A stretch of 64,000 nt of DNA from Roseivirga ehrenbergii (GCF_001593005.1 NZ_LQZQ01000050.1:124001-188000), one strand, 5' to 3'; counted from the first letter of the stretch, positions 1 through 9,114 are shown. Notes: generated by a model not told the origin, from the sequence alone. Translations and numbers: made by a program.

Positions 1-1489
1 TTAACCACGGGAAATGGTATGTGTCATAATAAGCAGTGAGATAGAATTTTCGATTCAGGGTGTATTTGATACCCCAATAAACGCCTTTTTCGTTGATGTT
101 ACGGCTTCCTTCGGCAAATGAGGTTCCACGAAAAGTGTGGAAATTCTTTTGGTAAGATCGAAGTACCATAGCAAATTCGACACGAGGAGTTAAGCTGGTT
201 GTAAAGCCACCAACAGCACCAATTCCTCCACTTTTGGAGATGGCACTTTCACCAAAAAGCAGAAAATGCTTCCATTGGTATTTTCCATACATACTCATGT
301 TCAGGTTGGATTGGCCTTTAAATTCAAACTTATTATAGGGTTTGTCGCTACGTAAAATTGGGGTTGAGAAATGATTGGTACTTGCGATAAAACCAGCTTC
401 GGTACGGTCGTTTGGTCGGTAATTAAGATTCATTCCCAAAACAGTTTCACCTACCTGTTTTTTGTTGGCCAATTCTGTTGGCGTTCGGTGCATTCCTGTA
501 AGTTGTATGGTAGAAAAATAGGATTCAAAATCCTCATTATTTCCACCTGTTTGAACATTGGCGTCTTGTTTTAAATAAGATATAAAAGTGGTGGCTGTCA
601 GCTTTTTATTCAAAGTATAACTGGCTGCTGCTCCTCTTAAAAAGCCACCTTCCAAAACTGAAGTATAAGGCTTGATTCCTAATGTAACTCGGTTGGCTGT
701 ATTTACTGTTTCAGAACCTTTTCCAACCCCAAATCCAGCGCCAAAGATTAGGCCTTGTCCAAACTGTAATTGGTAGTCTCCAACAATCAGTTTTTGCCAT
801 TTGCCTTGATTTTCGAGCATAAAATGAGCCGACCAGAAATCGCTGAAATAGGTTTTGCTTTTTGGGTTCCAATGAAATTGTTCTCCTGCGTCTTTTTCTG
901 TGGTAAACCCAATGCTGAAATCATTGGGCTTGGAAACTCGATACCGAAGGTAGAATTTGTCTGCTGAGCCAGCATAACGCGAATCATCAGGGGATTCTTT
1001 TGGGCTGTTGCCTTTCTTCTGGTTTAAGATTCGTTCGTAGCGAGAAATGAGATAATTGTTCCGTTCTTCTAAAATTCGCTGCAAAAGCGGACGATCATCT
1101 ACTAGGGCATCTTTAGAATCAACCGTTACAAAAGGCTTTAGGCGTTCTATGGTTGCAAAATCAAAACCCTCGATTACTTGTAGCTCATAAAGCGTAATCA
1201 GCTTTCCTTTTTCTAGGATGTAATTTTGCAGGTTTTGAATTTGAACACTGGAAAGTATATATAAACTCTGTAACTCGTATGTGTTGGCTGTATTGAGGTT
1301 TAGCGGATTTTGATAAAGAGTAAGCAAAGTCTCATAGAGGTCTTCATAGTTAATATCTTCATCTTGAAGGTTGAAGAGTTCTTCAATAAATAATTCTAGA
1401 TCAAATTGTTCTTCTTTTTGTGCTAGTGTTTTTCCTTCACAGAGAAGTAAAGCCGTAAGCGTCACTATGAATAACCGAGCACATTTCAT
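1..1489 (-). CDS. helix-hairpin-helix domain outer-membrane-type protein (3' end outside window)
   Basis: The reading frame is open from the ATG at 1489 to the window edge (about 496 codons); a TAA at 1-3 is out of frame, so the C-terminus is missing. The first ~23 residues form a signal peptide (hydrophobic LFIVTLTALLL, then LAQ). Residues ~55-120 carry helix-hairpin-helix signatures (NPLNLNTANTYELQSLYIL, then a second unit around LYELQVIEGFDF), as in ComEA-like proteins. The rest is rich in alternating aromatic and polar strands typical of a beta-barrel. Such HHH-plus-barrel proteins are common and uncharacterised in Bacteroidota; despite the HHH motif an envelope role is more likely than DNA binding. 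The start overlaps the stop of the upstream PorV/PorQ-like gene by one base (TAATG), which implies translational coupling. Confidence 0.8.
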   Translation of the reverse strand, partial: MKCARLFIVTLTALLLCEGKTLAQKEEQFDLELFIEELFNLQDEDINYEDLYETLLTLYQNPLNLNTANTYELQSLYILSSVQIQNLQNYILEKGKLITLYELQVIEGFDFATIERLKPFVTVDSKDALVDDRPLLQRILEERNNYLISRYERILNQKKGNSPKESPDDSRYAGSADKFYLRYRVSKPNDFSIGFTTEKDAGEQFHWNPKSKTYFSDFWSAHFMLENQGKWQKLIVGDYQLQFGQGLIFGAGFGVGKGSETVNTANRVTLGIKPYTSVLEGGFLRGAAASYTLNKKLTATTFISYLKQDANVQTGGNNEDFESYFSTIQLTGMHRTPTELANKKQVGETVLGMNLNYRPNDRTEAGFIASTNHFSTPILRSDKPYNKFEFKGQSNLNMSMYGKYQWKHFLLFGESAISKSGGIGAVGGFTTSLTPRVEFAMVLRSYQKNFHTFRGTSFAEGSRNINEKGVYWGIKYTLNRKFYLTAYYDTYHFPWL

Positions 1490-2304
1490 TACTCATTGAT
1501 TTGGAAGGTTAAACCGAAGTTGTGAGTGTGGCCTAATTTTCTATCAATTCGGATTCCGTAATCCAAACCAAAGCGACTGAGTTGTAAACCTGTTCCAAAC
1601 GAATGGGTGTTGGTTAAGGTTGAAAAGCCCGTTCTGGCTTTTACTTTTTCTATGACTTGGTACTCCAAACCTAACTTTAAGTCTGGGTCAAGATCAATGT
1701 CTTTTTCGCCTTCAATCACCAAAGTGATTTCTTCAGAAGGCTTATAAGCAATGCCCAAATTAATTACTGTGGGTACTTTTTCTCGGTTATCTGCTGCAAT
1801 TGAAGACTGGGTGAAATTATAAATGTGCGCCCCAAAAGTGAGTTGAGGAGTGAGGTCAGCTACTACACCAATGTCTGAAAGCAGGGTGCTCTTGCTCCCA
1901 AACCCCTCGATATTATATTGCAAATAATTCAATTTTAGGCCTAGTCGTATAATCCCAGTTTTTCTAGCAAAAGAAAGGCTCGCCATTTGGCTATTGAAAA
2001 TATCGTCACCAAAACGGAACACTGAAAAACCCATACTGCCTATACTAGTAGGCATGGCAACACCAGCCGAAACAGTATTGAAAGGAGCAAAATCAAAAAT
2101 GGTTTTGTAAGCAAAAAGAGCGGTCAGTTCTTCTGTTTCAGTTAGGCCCGCTGGGTTATTGAATATGGACCAACTATCGTGAAAGACGGACGATACACCG
2201 CCCATGCTGAGTGCTCGTGGCCCCACAGGTGCTCTGCTGGCTAATTGAGCAGAGGTACTTAAGGAAAAGCAAAGTGCGATTAAAAGAGTATAGACAATCT
2301 TCAC
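1489..2304 (-). CDS. PorV/PorQ-like outer membrane beta-barrel protein
   Basis: 271 residues with a cleavable signal peptide (about 1-19, ending TSAQ). The N-terminal mature part has the hallmark of the Bacteroidota PorV/PorQ/UPF0164 group, a FadL-like barrel family: APVGPRALSMGGVSS followed by SIFNNPAGL. The remainder is short amphipathic strands and ends in an aromatic-rich strand (HNFGLTFQINE). PorV and PorQ proper serve the type IX secretion system, but this protein is only a family-level match and the other T9SS genes are absent here, so no secretion role is claimed. Its stop overlaps the start of the downstream HHH barrel protein gene; the two are probably co-expressed and may form an envelope complex (inference). 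Confidence 0.7.
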   Translation of the reverse strand: MKIVYTLLIALCFSLSTSAQLASRAPVGPRALSMGGVSSVFHDSWSIFNNPAGLTETEELTALFAYKTIFDFAPFNTVSAGVAMPTSIGSMGFSVFRFGDDIFNSQMASLSFARKTGIIRLGLKLNYLQYNIEGFGSKSTLLSDIGVVADLTPQLTFGAHIYNFTQSSIAADNREKVPTVINLGIAYKPSEEITLVIEGEKDIDLDPDLKLGLEYQVIEKVKARTGFSTLTNTHSFGTGLQLSRFGLDYGIRIDRKLGHTHNFGLTFQINE

Positions 2305-2384
2305 AAACTAAAAATACAATATTTGGAATAAATCCTATAAATATTTTTTACAAAATTGAGGAGGTCAATATTTGATTTTTTACA

Positions 2385-3827
2385 CTACAGTGCCGACATG
2401 AAGTTGACAAAGAAACCTGTTTGCTTTTGTCGGTTTACGCTAAATTCAAAGCGGACCACAAAGTCATAGTAGGTCACTATATCGAGGCCGAGACCAGCGC
2501 TATACATTAATTCCTTATTGTAGAAATTATTGGTTGTAGAACGAATCGGGTCACCAGCATAGCCCATGTCTACAAATGCCTTGAGATAAAAAGCATAAGG
2601 CATGGTTCTAAATTGATCGATCAGGCTTCTTCTATTCAGTTCTTGAATACCCGAAAGGAATTTGTATTTGAATTCACTTCTATTTGATACAAATGCATTG
2701 CTTTCAACTACATAGCGTTCGTAGCCTCGAATAAAATCTGGCCTATAGCCAAAGCCAGAGCGAAGCATATATGGGATTTCATCACTAAAATTATAGTATC
2801 CTTCAAGTGAATTAGCTAAGTATAATTTCCCTCCTAAATCAAAAAAGTTACTGGTTGAGCCACGGACAGAAAACATATTTAAGTCATTGAAAATGCCCAT
2901 TCCATAATTACTGACTTCACCTCTGAACAGATTGCCAGAGAGGGGGTAGGCGAAGTAATCACGGTTGTCCCATGAGTATACATAGCTTAGCCTGAAGTAC
3001 TTCTGTAACTGTTCACCATTCTGAAAATAGTCGGGGTTGGCATTTGTAATAAGTTGGCTAACACTTGCCCGGCTAAAGCCCGCATCAATGGAATGCCTGC
3101 TGTAAAAAGATGGACGATAAGTGAGTGTTCCGCTAGAAGAAAAAATTCTGCGATTAATATCGTCCGACTGTTCAAATTGTAGCCGGTGCCCATCGGTGTT
3201 GGTGGCAACCGTTTTGTTATTTGCGAAGCTGGTTCTTAGTGTAAGTCCTAAGGTTTGTGCTTTATTGATATACGGTCGCTGATATTGTAATTCGTATTGC
3301 TTTGTAAAGCCGAATTGCGACCTGAAAATAAGTTTGTCGTTATGGCCTGTTAAGTTGAAATGATAAAGTTGAACTCCATAATTCACCCTTGCAAAATCAC
3401 GTTTTTGGTTCACCCACCATTCTGTGAAGTTCCTGTCGGCAAGCTTAAAAATAGGCAATGGAAAAATGTACCAACGCTCTTGCAGTCGAATTAGAATATC
3501 GACTTGAGTGTCGGACATAAAAAGAGGGACAACTTCAGCAATAACAAATAGTCGCGTATTGATTAATTTTTGCTGACTTAAAACAATCGATTGACTGAAT
3601 TCTCTTGCGCTAATTTGTTGGCCTTCAACAAAATCTAGCTCTCTAAGGATGATTTCAGCTTTCGTTTTTTTATTTCCTGTAATGTAGATTTTGCCAACAT
3701 TGATAGTCACAGAACCCAAACTGTCTTCAACAGAAATGTTTTGCCCAAAACCATTTAGGCTGAAAATCAACAGAAGGAATAAAACTATTCCACCTTTTAA
3801 GCCTTTTTTTACCTTAATGTCGATCAC
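2385..3827 (-). CDS. BamA/TamA-family outer membrane protein with one POTRA domain
   Basis: 480 residues. A signal peptide spans about 1-29 (hydrophobic GGIVLFLLLIFSL, then GFGQ). Residues ~43-115 look like a single POTRA domain (VGKIYITGNKKTKAEIILREL opening, with a KLINTRLF segment typical of POTRA helices). From ~130 on the protein is a beta-barrel of the surface antigen D15 type; the Omp85 family signature is visible around SGFGYRPDFIRGYE. One POTRA makes it much shorter than BamA (five), so it is a minor Omp85 paralogue, not the essential assembly factor. The start overlaps the lgt stop by four bases (ATGA), so it is translated from the lgt transcript. Substrate unknown. Confidence 0.8.
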   Translation of the reverse strand: MIDIKVKKGLKGGIVLFLLLIFSLNGFGQNISVEDSLGSVTINVGKIYITGNKKTKAEIILRELDFVEGQQISAREFSQSIVLSQQKLINTRLFVIAEVVPLFMSDTQVDILIRLQERWYIFPLPIFKLADRNFTEWWVNQKRDFARVNYGVQLYHFNLTGHNDKLIFRSQFGFTKQYELQYQRPYINKAQTLGLTLRTSFANNKTVATNTDGHRLQFEQSDDINRRIFSSSGTLTYRPSFYSRHSIDAGFSRASVSQLITNANPDYFQNGEQLQKYFRLSYVYSWDNRDYFAYPLSGNLFRGEVSNYGMGIFNDLNMFSVRGSTSNFFDLGGKLYLANSLEGYYNFSDEIPYMLRSGFGYRPDFIRGYERYVVESNAFVSNRSEFKYKFLSGIQELNRRSLIDQFRTMPYAFYLKAFVDMGYAGDPIRSTTNNFYNKELMYSAGLGLDIVTYYDFVVRFEFSVNRQKQTGFFVNFMSAL

Positions 3828-4963
3828 TCTTTTTTCTTGCTTACAACCATAGAGCGGATTAAAACAAAGAACCCGATGAGCACCAAAGGAATACTCAATA
3901 GTTGTCCCATATTGTATTTCATTCCTTCTTCAAAAGCCACTTGGTTTTCTTTGAAGGTTTCGTGAAAAACACGAAGCCCAAAAATCCAGATAAGGAAGAT
4001 TCCTAAGAGTAAGCCTTCTGGCGTTCGTTCTTTGTATTTGAGCCAAAGCGCCAGTAAAATAAAGAATAATATAAGTGATGTTGCCGATTCGTAAAGCTGA
4101 GCTGGGTATCGAACAATCCCATAAGTATGGATTGTAGCCGCCCACTGCCTGCCAATAGGTGTTAACTCATAATTTAACGGAGTTCCTAGTGGTTCTTGAT
4201 AATGCTCATTAACGGGGTAGCGCGTAAGCATGGGTTTGAACTCGCGTTCTAGTTTAGCTCTTATTTCTTGCTCTGTGCTGCTTGTGCCTTCAAAAGTTAC
4301 ATAAATATCTACAGGTACAATACCCGGCTCTAGGTCTTCTGTACTTGTTCCTTTAGAAGCTTCGGCACGGTCCACACCGTTAATGCCATCTTCAAAATAC
4401 ATTTCGGCAATGCGCCCAAATACTACCCCTTGGTCGGTTCCTGTTGGTTTTCCTACAATTTCGGAATTCACAAAATTACCCATTCGAATAAAAACTGCGG
4501 CTAGAGCCACAGTAATTACAATTCTATCTACAATCCAGAGATAACTCTGGCCGGCTTTTTTCTGTTTTTTGAATTTGAGTGGAGGAAACCAACCAACTGT
4601 TATGAAGTAATTTCTGTATAGGAAAAGCGCTGCTAAAATTCCGAAAGCTGCACCATGGCTCGCTAAACCGCCTTCCCAAGTTCTAAAGAACATTAATGGG
4701 TCGGCTAAAAAGCGATCGGGTTCATAAAACAATAAATGCCCCAAACGAGCACCAATTATGGTGGCCAATACCATATGTACGGTAAGTGTATCTACGTTAA
4801 GCGGGTCTTTACCTTCTTTTTTGAAAATATAGACCATGATTTGATAGCCTATAATAAAGCCAAGTGCAAAAAGTACACTGTACCAAACGGGCGGTTGAAT
4901 TCCCCTGATGATTTCTTTCATGGGATCCCAAACGATGTAGGAGAGTATTGTCAAATGGTGCAT
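3824..4963 (-). CDS. lgt: prolipoprotein diacylglyceryl transferase
   Basis: Lgt transfers diacylglycerol from phosphatidylglycerol to the lipobox cysteine of prolipoproteins in the inner membrane, the first step of lipoprotein maturation. Visible family motifs are GARLGHLLFYEPD (residues 71-83), EGGLASHGA with His103, RMGNFVNSEIVGKPT (160-174) and YPAQLYES (286-293), set in at least six hydrophobic segments. At 379 residues it is about 90 longer than the usual enzyme; the excess is a hydrophilic block at about 182-280, between the RMGN motif and the QLYE motif, where the family normally has a short periplasmic segment. The start at 4963 keeps the conserved YIVWDP N-terminal segment; Met15 is an alternative. 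The 3' end overlaps the Omp85-like gene. Confidence 0.92.
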   Translation of the reverse strand: MHHLTILSYIVWDPMKEIIRGIQPPVWYSVLFALGFIIGYQIMVYIFKKEGKDPLNVDTLTVHMVLATIIGARLGHLLFYEPDRFLADPLMFFRTWEGGLASHGAAFGILAALFLYRNYFITVGWFPPLKFKKQKKAGQSYLWIVDRIVITVALAAVFIRMGNFVNSEIVGKPTGTDQGVVFGRIAEMYFEDGINGVDRAEASKGTSTEDLEPGIVPVDIYVTFEGTSSTEQEIRAKLEREFKPMLTRYPVNEHYQEPLGTPLNYELTPIGRQWAATIHTYGIVRYPAQLYESATSLILFFILLALWLKYKERTPEGLLLGIFLIWIFGLRVFHETFKENQVAFEEGMKYNMGQLLSIPLVLIGFFVLIRSMVVSKKKE

Positions 4964-5005
4964 ACAGCAAAGATATAGGAATTAGGAAAAGGTGAAGGTT
5001 TTAGA

Positions 5006-5164
5006 ATGGATAAACGTCAATATTTTGAGGAAAGGTATTTGAAGGAACTAAATTATGATGAGCGCTTGAGGTTAATGTTTATGGAATTCCAGTTTAATAT
5101 ATTTTTAGTGTTAAATGAAATGAGTTTTGTTTTGGTTATTCATAATTGTTATTTTCCTGAATAA
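5006..5164 (+). CDS. possible 52-residue small protein upstream of the TlpA-like gene
   Basis: An uninterrupted ATG-to-TAA frame fills the gap before the TlpA-like gene and ends 9 bases before its start. The first ~27 residues look protein-like (MDKRQYFEERYLKELNYDER) and the rest is hydrophobic (FNIFLVLNEMSFVLVI), suggesting a charged head and one membrane segment. I do not recognise a family. A frame of this length can arise by chance in AT-rich DNA, and a promoter-like TTTG-N20-TATTTTCC overlaps its 3' half, so it may be only the leader region of the next gene. Confidence 0.22.
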   Translation: MDKRQYFEERYLKELNYDERLRLMFMEFQFNIFLVLNEMSFVLVIHNCYFPE

Positions 5165-5173
5165 ATTGAAATT

Positions 5174-7123
5174 ATGAAAGCGTTTTTCACTCTACTCTTA
5201 TCAGCCCTTTCGGTTGCTCATTTCAATGCTCAATCTTCGCTTCCTAGTTCCGTAATAGGCAATTGGTTTTTGGTAGATGGCTCGAATACCCTTGAATTAA
5301 GGGTTTCAGATAATTATATGATGTATGAATCTGATTTCTGGAACTTCAAAGATCCTATTAAGAAAGGTAAAGAATGGCATGTTAATCTTTCTCAACCAGG
5401 AAAAACAAGACAAATCATAATAAGAGAGGTTGGTGATTTTCTGATTTTGGAGGATGGAAGAATTATTAAACGATTGAGTAAAAATAAATTGGGTGATGAC
5501 CGTCAGAGAATGCCTAACCAAAGTGTTTGGCAAGATGACTTTTTTAAAAGTAGTCAAGTAACTCTTTCTGGTGTGGTAAAACCTAAAGGCGAAATGCCCT
5601 TAACGGCTTCCGTTATTTATAATCATGCCTTTAGCTCTGGGCAACAAAAGTTCACTGTGAATGTGGATGAACAGGGTCGATTCAAAATATTTTTCCCTTT
5701 AGATAATCCACAAGATATAATGTTTAGGGTGGGAGAGGTCTTTACGATGTTTTTAGCCGAGCCTGATAGCAAAATGGCAGTATTTGTAGATGAAGAAAAA
5801 GCAGTTAGCGGTATTGATGGCTGGTATGCAGAATCTCCAATTTCGTTTATGGGAGCTTTGGCAAAGGAAAACGAGGAGCTGAGAGTGGTAAAGCCAAAGT
5901 ATATGAAGGTGAGAAACTACTTTGAGAACGATAGTTTGCAAAAGGCTTTGGAGCCCATGGAGTATTTAGAGTACCGCTTAGATTTACTAAAAGAGCATCA
6001 GAATTTTTATCAGAATTACTTTAGTGAAAATAGCCCAAGCCGAATAGTAAAAGAATACAGCGAGCGAAATATCAATTTGTATGCAGCTAATGATTTGATG
6101 AGGTATCGCTGGTTGCATAGCGCAGATAATGGTGCTTTAACTCCAATTGATTTACCTGAGGCTTATGAGGCAAAAGTTAAAGATATGATAGTTGATGAGC
6201 CTTTGAATATGCTTGCTGGAGAGTTTGGTGATTTGATGCGAGAGTTTTCGATGGCCATGATGCCTAAAGAGAGAGTGGCAATGCACGATTACAGAATAGA
6301 GCAGGTTTATGGTTTTTTGAAATCTAAAATTATTTCTGAAACTGGAAGGGCTGAGATTGAGGAATGGAAAATTGAAGAGAAAAAAAGAGAAAAACATTTT
6401 GGCTATGTTAAGCTAAGCGACCCATTAAAAGCCAGAACAGAAGAGTTCTCAAAAGAACTTTTAGAATTAAACCAAAAAATTACTTGGGATGATTTGTTAA
6501 TGAGAATCGACAAGTTGGACCCAATGTCTAAATCTAGTATCATTGCTACTTATATTGATGAGAGCTACTTTAGTCGAGGAAATGAGCTTCCTCAAGTAAT
6601 ATGGGATAAAGTGAAAACCTTAAACTTGAATAGTACAGCGAGAAATGTGCTAGAACGTAAGTATAGCGACTTTGTGATTTTGAAGGATAAGAAGTTTGTC
6701 AATGGAGTAGAAATAGTTGATTCAGAAGGAGATGTGTTAAGTCAACTGAAAAAAACTTACCCTGGTAAAGTGGTTTATATAGATGTTTGGGCTACTTGGT
6801 GTGGGCCGTGCATAACAGAGTTTTCTCACTTACCAGAAATCAAGGCCAATTTTAAAGAGGATGACAATGTAGTTTTTGTTTACCTAGGTGCCCAATCTGA
6901 AAAGAAATCATGGGAAACTATGGTGAAAAAGCATGAGCTAAAGGGAGAGAATTTCTTTTTAGATGACGCCCAATATGCCAAGTTTGATCAGGCTGTAAAC
7001 ATTACGGGCTTCCCTACTTATATGGTAATTACAAAAGAAGGCAAATTGATAAGAGAAGGGATTAAAAGACCTAGCGCTAAAAAGGAACTTGTTGAACAGC
7101 TCAAAGGATTCGCAAAGCGTTAA
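5174..7123 (+). CDS. TlpA-like thioredoxin-fold protein with large N-terminal region
   Basis: 649 residues. The signal peptide is about 1-19 (SVAHFNAQ), so it acts in the periplasm. The C-terminal ~130 residues are a thioredoxin fold of the TlpA/ResA group, with active site WCGPC at 542-546 in the context VWATWCGPC and the cis-proline loop GFPTY. The long N-terminal part (roughly 20-500) resembles the extra domains found in many Bacteroidota TlpA-like proteins: a beta-rich segment first, then a helical, charged region. Expected role: a membrane- or periplasm-located thiol-disulfide reductant. No cytochrome maturation genes lie nearby, so a dedicated partner cannot be named. The stop abuts the stop of the convergent small gene at 7124. 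Confidence 0.85.
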   Translation: MKAFFTLLLSALSVAHFNAQSSLPSSVIGNWFLVDGSNTLELRVSDNYMMYESDFWNFKDPIKKGKEWHVNLSQPGKTRQIIIREVGDFLILEDGRIIKRLSKNKLGDDRQRMPNQSVWQDDFFKSSQVTLSGVVKPKGEMPLTASVIYNHAFSSGQQKFTVNVDEQGRFKIFFPLDNPQDIMFRVGEVFTMFLAEPDSKMAVFVDEEKAVSGIDGWYAESPISFMGALAKENEELRVVKPKYMKVRNYFENDSLQKALEPMEYLEYRLDLLKEHQNFYQNYFSENSPSRIVKEYSERNINLYAANDLMRYRWLHSADNGALTPIDLPEAYEAKVKDMIVDEPLNMLAGEFGDLMREFSMAMMPKERVAMHDYRIEQVYGFLKSKIISETGRAEIEEWKIEEKKREKHFGYVKLSDPLKARTEEFSKELLELNQKITWDDLLMRIDKLDPMSKSSIIATYIDESYFSRGNELPQVIWDKVKTLNLNSTARNVLERKYSDFVILKDKKFVNGVEIVDSEGDVLSQLKKTYPGKVVYIDVWATWCGPCITEFSHLPEIKANFKEDDNVVFVYLGAQSEKKSWETMVKKHELKGENFFLDDAQYAKFDQAVNITGFPTYMVITKEGKLIREGIKRPSAKKELVEQLKGFAKR

Positions 7124-7285
7124 TCAATTCATTGTTTCAATTTGCTTGAGGAGTTCATCTGCTTCCGCTGTTTTTAGATCACTAGCTCTACGGTTGGTGT
7201 GCGAAAGCTTGTAGGCTTCATCAATAAGTTTTTTGTATTTGGCCTGAAGCTTTTCCTTTTCTGTTTTCCTTGAAAATAATCCCAT
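7124..7285 (-). CDS. Lacal_2735-type small protein (53 aa)
   Basis: Reading the minus strand from the ATG at 7285 gives 53 codons starting MGLFSRKTEKEKLQAKYKK, continuing through EAYKLSHTNRRASD and ending ELLKQIETMN before TGA. This matches my memory of the short Bacteroidota Lacal_2735 family: an MFGLFKKKSEKEKL-like head, a NRxASD core and a C-terminal LxxQIE. It is highly charged and probably entirely helical, with no signal peptide or membrane segment. Function is unknown. It converges on the TlpA-like gene with no spacer. The next gene upstream on the same strand, the MORN protein, ends only 31 bases away, so the two may be co-transcribed. Confidence 0.7.
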   Translation of the reverse strand: MGLFSRKTEKEKLQAKYKKLIDEAYKLSHTNRRASDLKTAEADELLKQIETMN

Positions 7286-7316
7286 GATTGAAATAACAGT
7301 AATTGAATAAGAATGT

Positions 7317-8843
7317 TTAACGATTTACTTCATCAATCAATTCTCCGCTTTCGTATACTTCTATTCTGATGAGTTTGCCGTTTTTTGCATAGATGTTCCA
7401 GCCACCTTCTTTTATGCCATTCTCTAATTTTCCAGTACTCAATTTGCGACCTCTTTCATCAAAGAATGTCCAATTACCGTTAGGAAGCCCGTTTTTGTAA
7501 GGTCCTTCAGAGAATTTGGTTCCATCAGGGTAATAGCCAATTTTAATTCCTTCTCCGTTGATTATCGTGCCTGAGCTGTGTTTGTCACCGTCATCGTCTG
7601 TAAATTCAGATACTTTCATGAGTTTTCCTTTGTCGTAGGTTTCATCTAGCATGGGTGAACCATCTTCATGAAAATAGCCCCAAAGCCCGTCTTTTTCGCC
7701 AGCCAAATAACTTCCAATAGATGATAATTGTCCGCTTTCATGATAAGTGAACCATTGGCCTTGCTCTTTTCCTAATCGGTAATCGCCTTCGGAAATCAGT
7801 TTTCCTCGCGGACTAAAGCTTTTCCAGTTTCCAACCCGGAGATCGTTCTTGTAGCTTCCAAATTCTGAAATCATACCATTATCGTGGTAGTATTTCCACA
7901 CGCCTTCCCTAAGGCCTAACTTAAAATCACCTGTTTCTGCTACCACTTTATTGTCGTAGTAGGCAGTAAAAGTGCTGTCAATAAAACCCAATCTATATCG
8001 GCTTTCACTTGCCACTTGGCCATTTGAATACCACTCTTTAGAAGTGCCAATTGGTTTGTCGTCTGCATATGTGATTTGACTTGCCATTCTGCCACTTTCA
8101 TGAAAAGTTGTCCAAGTCCCAGTTTTTTTGCCTTTGTCATAATACTCTTTAATCGAGGGTGAGAACTCACTGAATTCATAATACAGCCACTCTCCATCTC
8201 TTTCACCATAAACAAACTGGCCTTTTTCAATAACAATGGCACCATCGTATTTAACCCAATCACCGTTGAGGTAACCTTCTTTATAATTGGTTTCAATCAT
8301 TAGTGAACCAAAAGGATCGTATTGCTGAAATGGCCCATCGAGCTTACCTTTTTTATATTGACTTTTGATTTGAAGAGCACCGTTGTCATAATAACTATTC
8401 CATATCCCGGTTTTTAAACCATTCTCAAACTCACCTTTTTCATATAGTTGGCCAGAACCATAATATGAAGACCATGTGCCATTAAGCTTACCTGCTGTAT
8501 AATTGGTGATGACTGTCGATTTTCCCTCTTCATTAAAAAGTACATAAGCTCCATTTAAGACGTTGTTGTCATATTTAAGTCTGGCCCTTTCTTGTCGGTT
8601 TAGAAAGATCATCCATGCCCCAGCTTTTTTACCTTCAACATAATAGCCTCTTTGCAGAAAACTACTATCCGCATTGTATATGGCCCATAGCCCATCACGT
8701 TTGCCTTCTTTGGTTTTTCCTTCTTTCTTCAGCGAGGGGTCGTCAGAGGGGAATATTAGTTCATAGCTTTCTTCTTGAGCAAAGCCTGAAAGGCTGAACA
8801 CTGTAAAAAATAAACTTGAAAGTATGAATTGACGAAAGCGCAT
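7317..8843 (-). CDS. MORN-repeat (YwqK-like) exported protein
   Basis: From Met at 8843 the protein has 508 residues and a clean signal peptide (MRFRQFILSSLFFTVFSL...GFAQ); an in-frame ATG 36 bases upstream (8879) would put twelve extra residues before the signal and is less likely. The mature protein is almost entirely about 18 tandem MORN_2-type repeats of 22-25 residues, each close to Y-x-x-G-x-x-x-G-x-W-x-x-Y-x-x-x-G-x-L. Automatic annotation often labels these YwqK-family antitoxins; nothing here supports a toxin-antitoxin role. It is expected to be an elongated beta-sheet surface or periplasmic protein, ligand unknown. One repeat unit (around TDDDGDKHSSG) is degenerate and carries an acidic insertion. 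Confidence 0.8.
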   Translation of the reverse strand: MRFRQFILSSLFFTVFSLSGFAQEESYELIFPSDDPSLKKEGKTKEGKRDGLWAIYNADSSFLQRGYYVEGKKAGAWMIFLNRQERARLKYDNNVLNGAYVLFNEEGKSTVITNYTAGKLNGTWSSYYGSGQLYEKGEFENGLKTGIWNSYYDNGALQIKSQYKKGKLDGPFQQYDPFGSLMIETNYKEGYLNGDWVKYDGAIVIEKGQFVYGERDGEWLYYEFSEFSPSIKEYYDKGKKTGTWTTFHESGRMASQITYADDKPIGTSKEWYSNGQVASESRYRLGFIDSTFTAYYDNKVVAETGDFKLGLREGVWKYYHDNGMISEFGSYKNDLRVGNWKSFSPRGKLISEGDYRLGKEQGQWFTYHESGQLSSIGSYLAGEKDGLWGYFHEDGSPMLDETYDKGKLMKVSEFTDDDGDKHSSGTIINGEGIKIGYYPDGTKFSEGPYKNGLPNGNWTFFDERGRKLSTGKLENGIKEGGWNIYAKNGKLIRIEVYESGELIDEVNR

Positions 8844-9114
8844 AGAACGTATATCGGATTGCATGCAATTGGGTTTCATGAAAAATGATTCGGATCTTTC
8901 TTCTCAAATATTACGCCAAGAAAGCCCAAAACATTGCGCCTCATGACGTCTATTAATAAACGCTATAAAATGTTCACCTCATTAGCTGAATTGATTATCA
9001 ATTCAAACTCTCAATAAGAGCTTTTAAGCTACTCATCTAACATTTAAAGCCGTTTTTAGTTCAAAATAAGGAGAGGTTTGCTAACGAAAACGGCATAAAG
9101 AGTGAATGCTATAC

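Noticed and set aside
1489-3827. Type IX secretion locus because of the PorV/PorQ-like protein
   Set aside because: No porK, porL, porM, porN, sov or other T9SS core genes are in the window; the resemblance is at family level only.
4953-4970. TATCTTTG promoter-like element on the minus strand at the lgt start
   Set aside because: It would put the transcription start almost on the ATG at 4963 and lacks an upstream TTTG; using it would force a shorter Lgt without the conserved YIVWDP segment.
7317-8879. Toxin-antitoxin system suggested by YwqK-like repeats
   Set aside because: The protein has a signal peptide and only MORN repeats; no toxin gene is beside it. The YwqK antitoxin label is an annotation habit.
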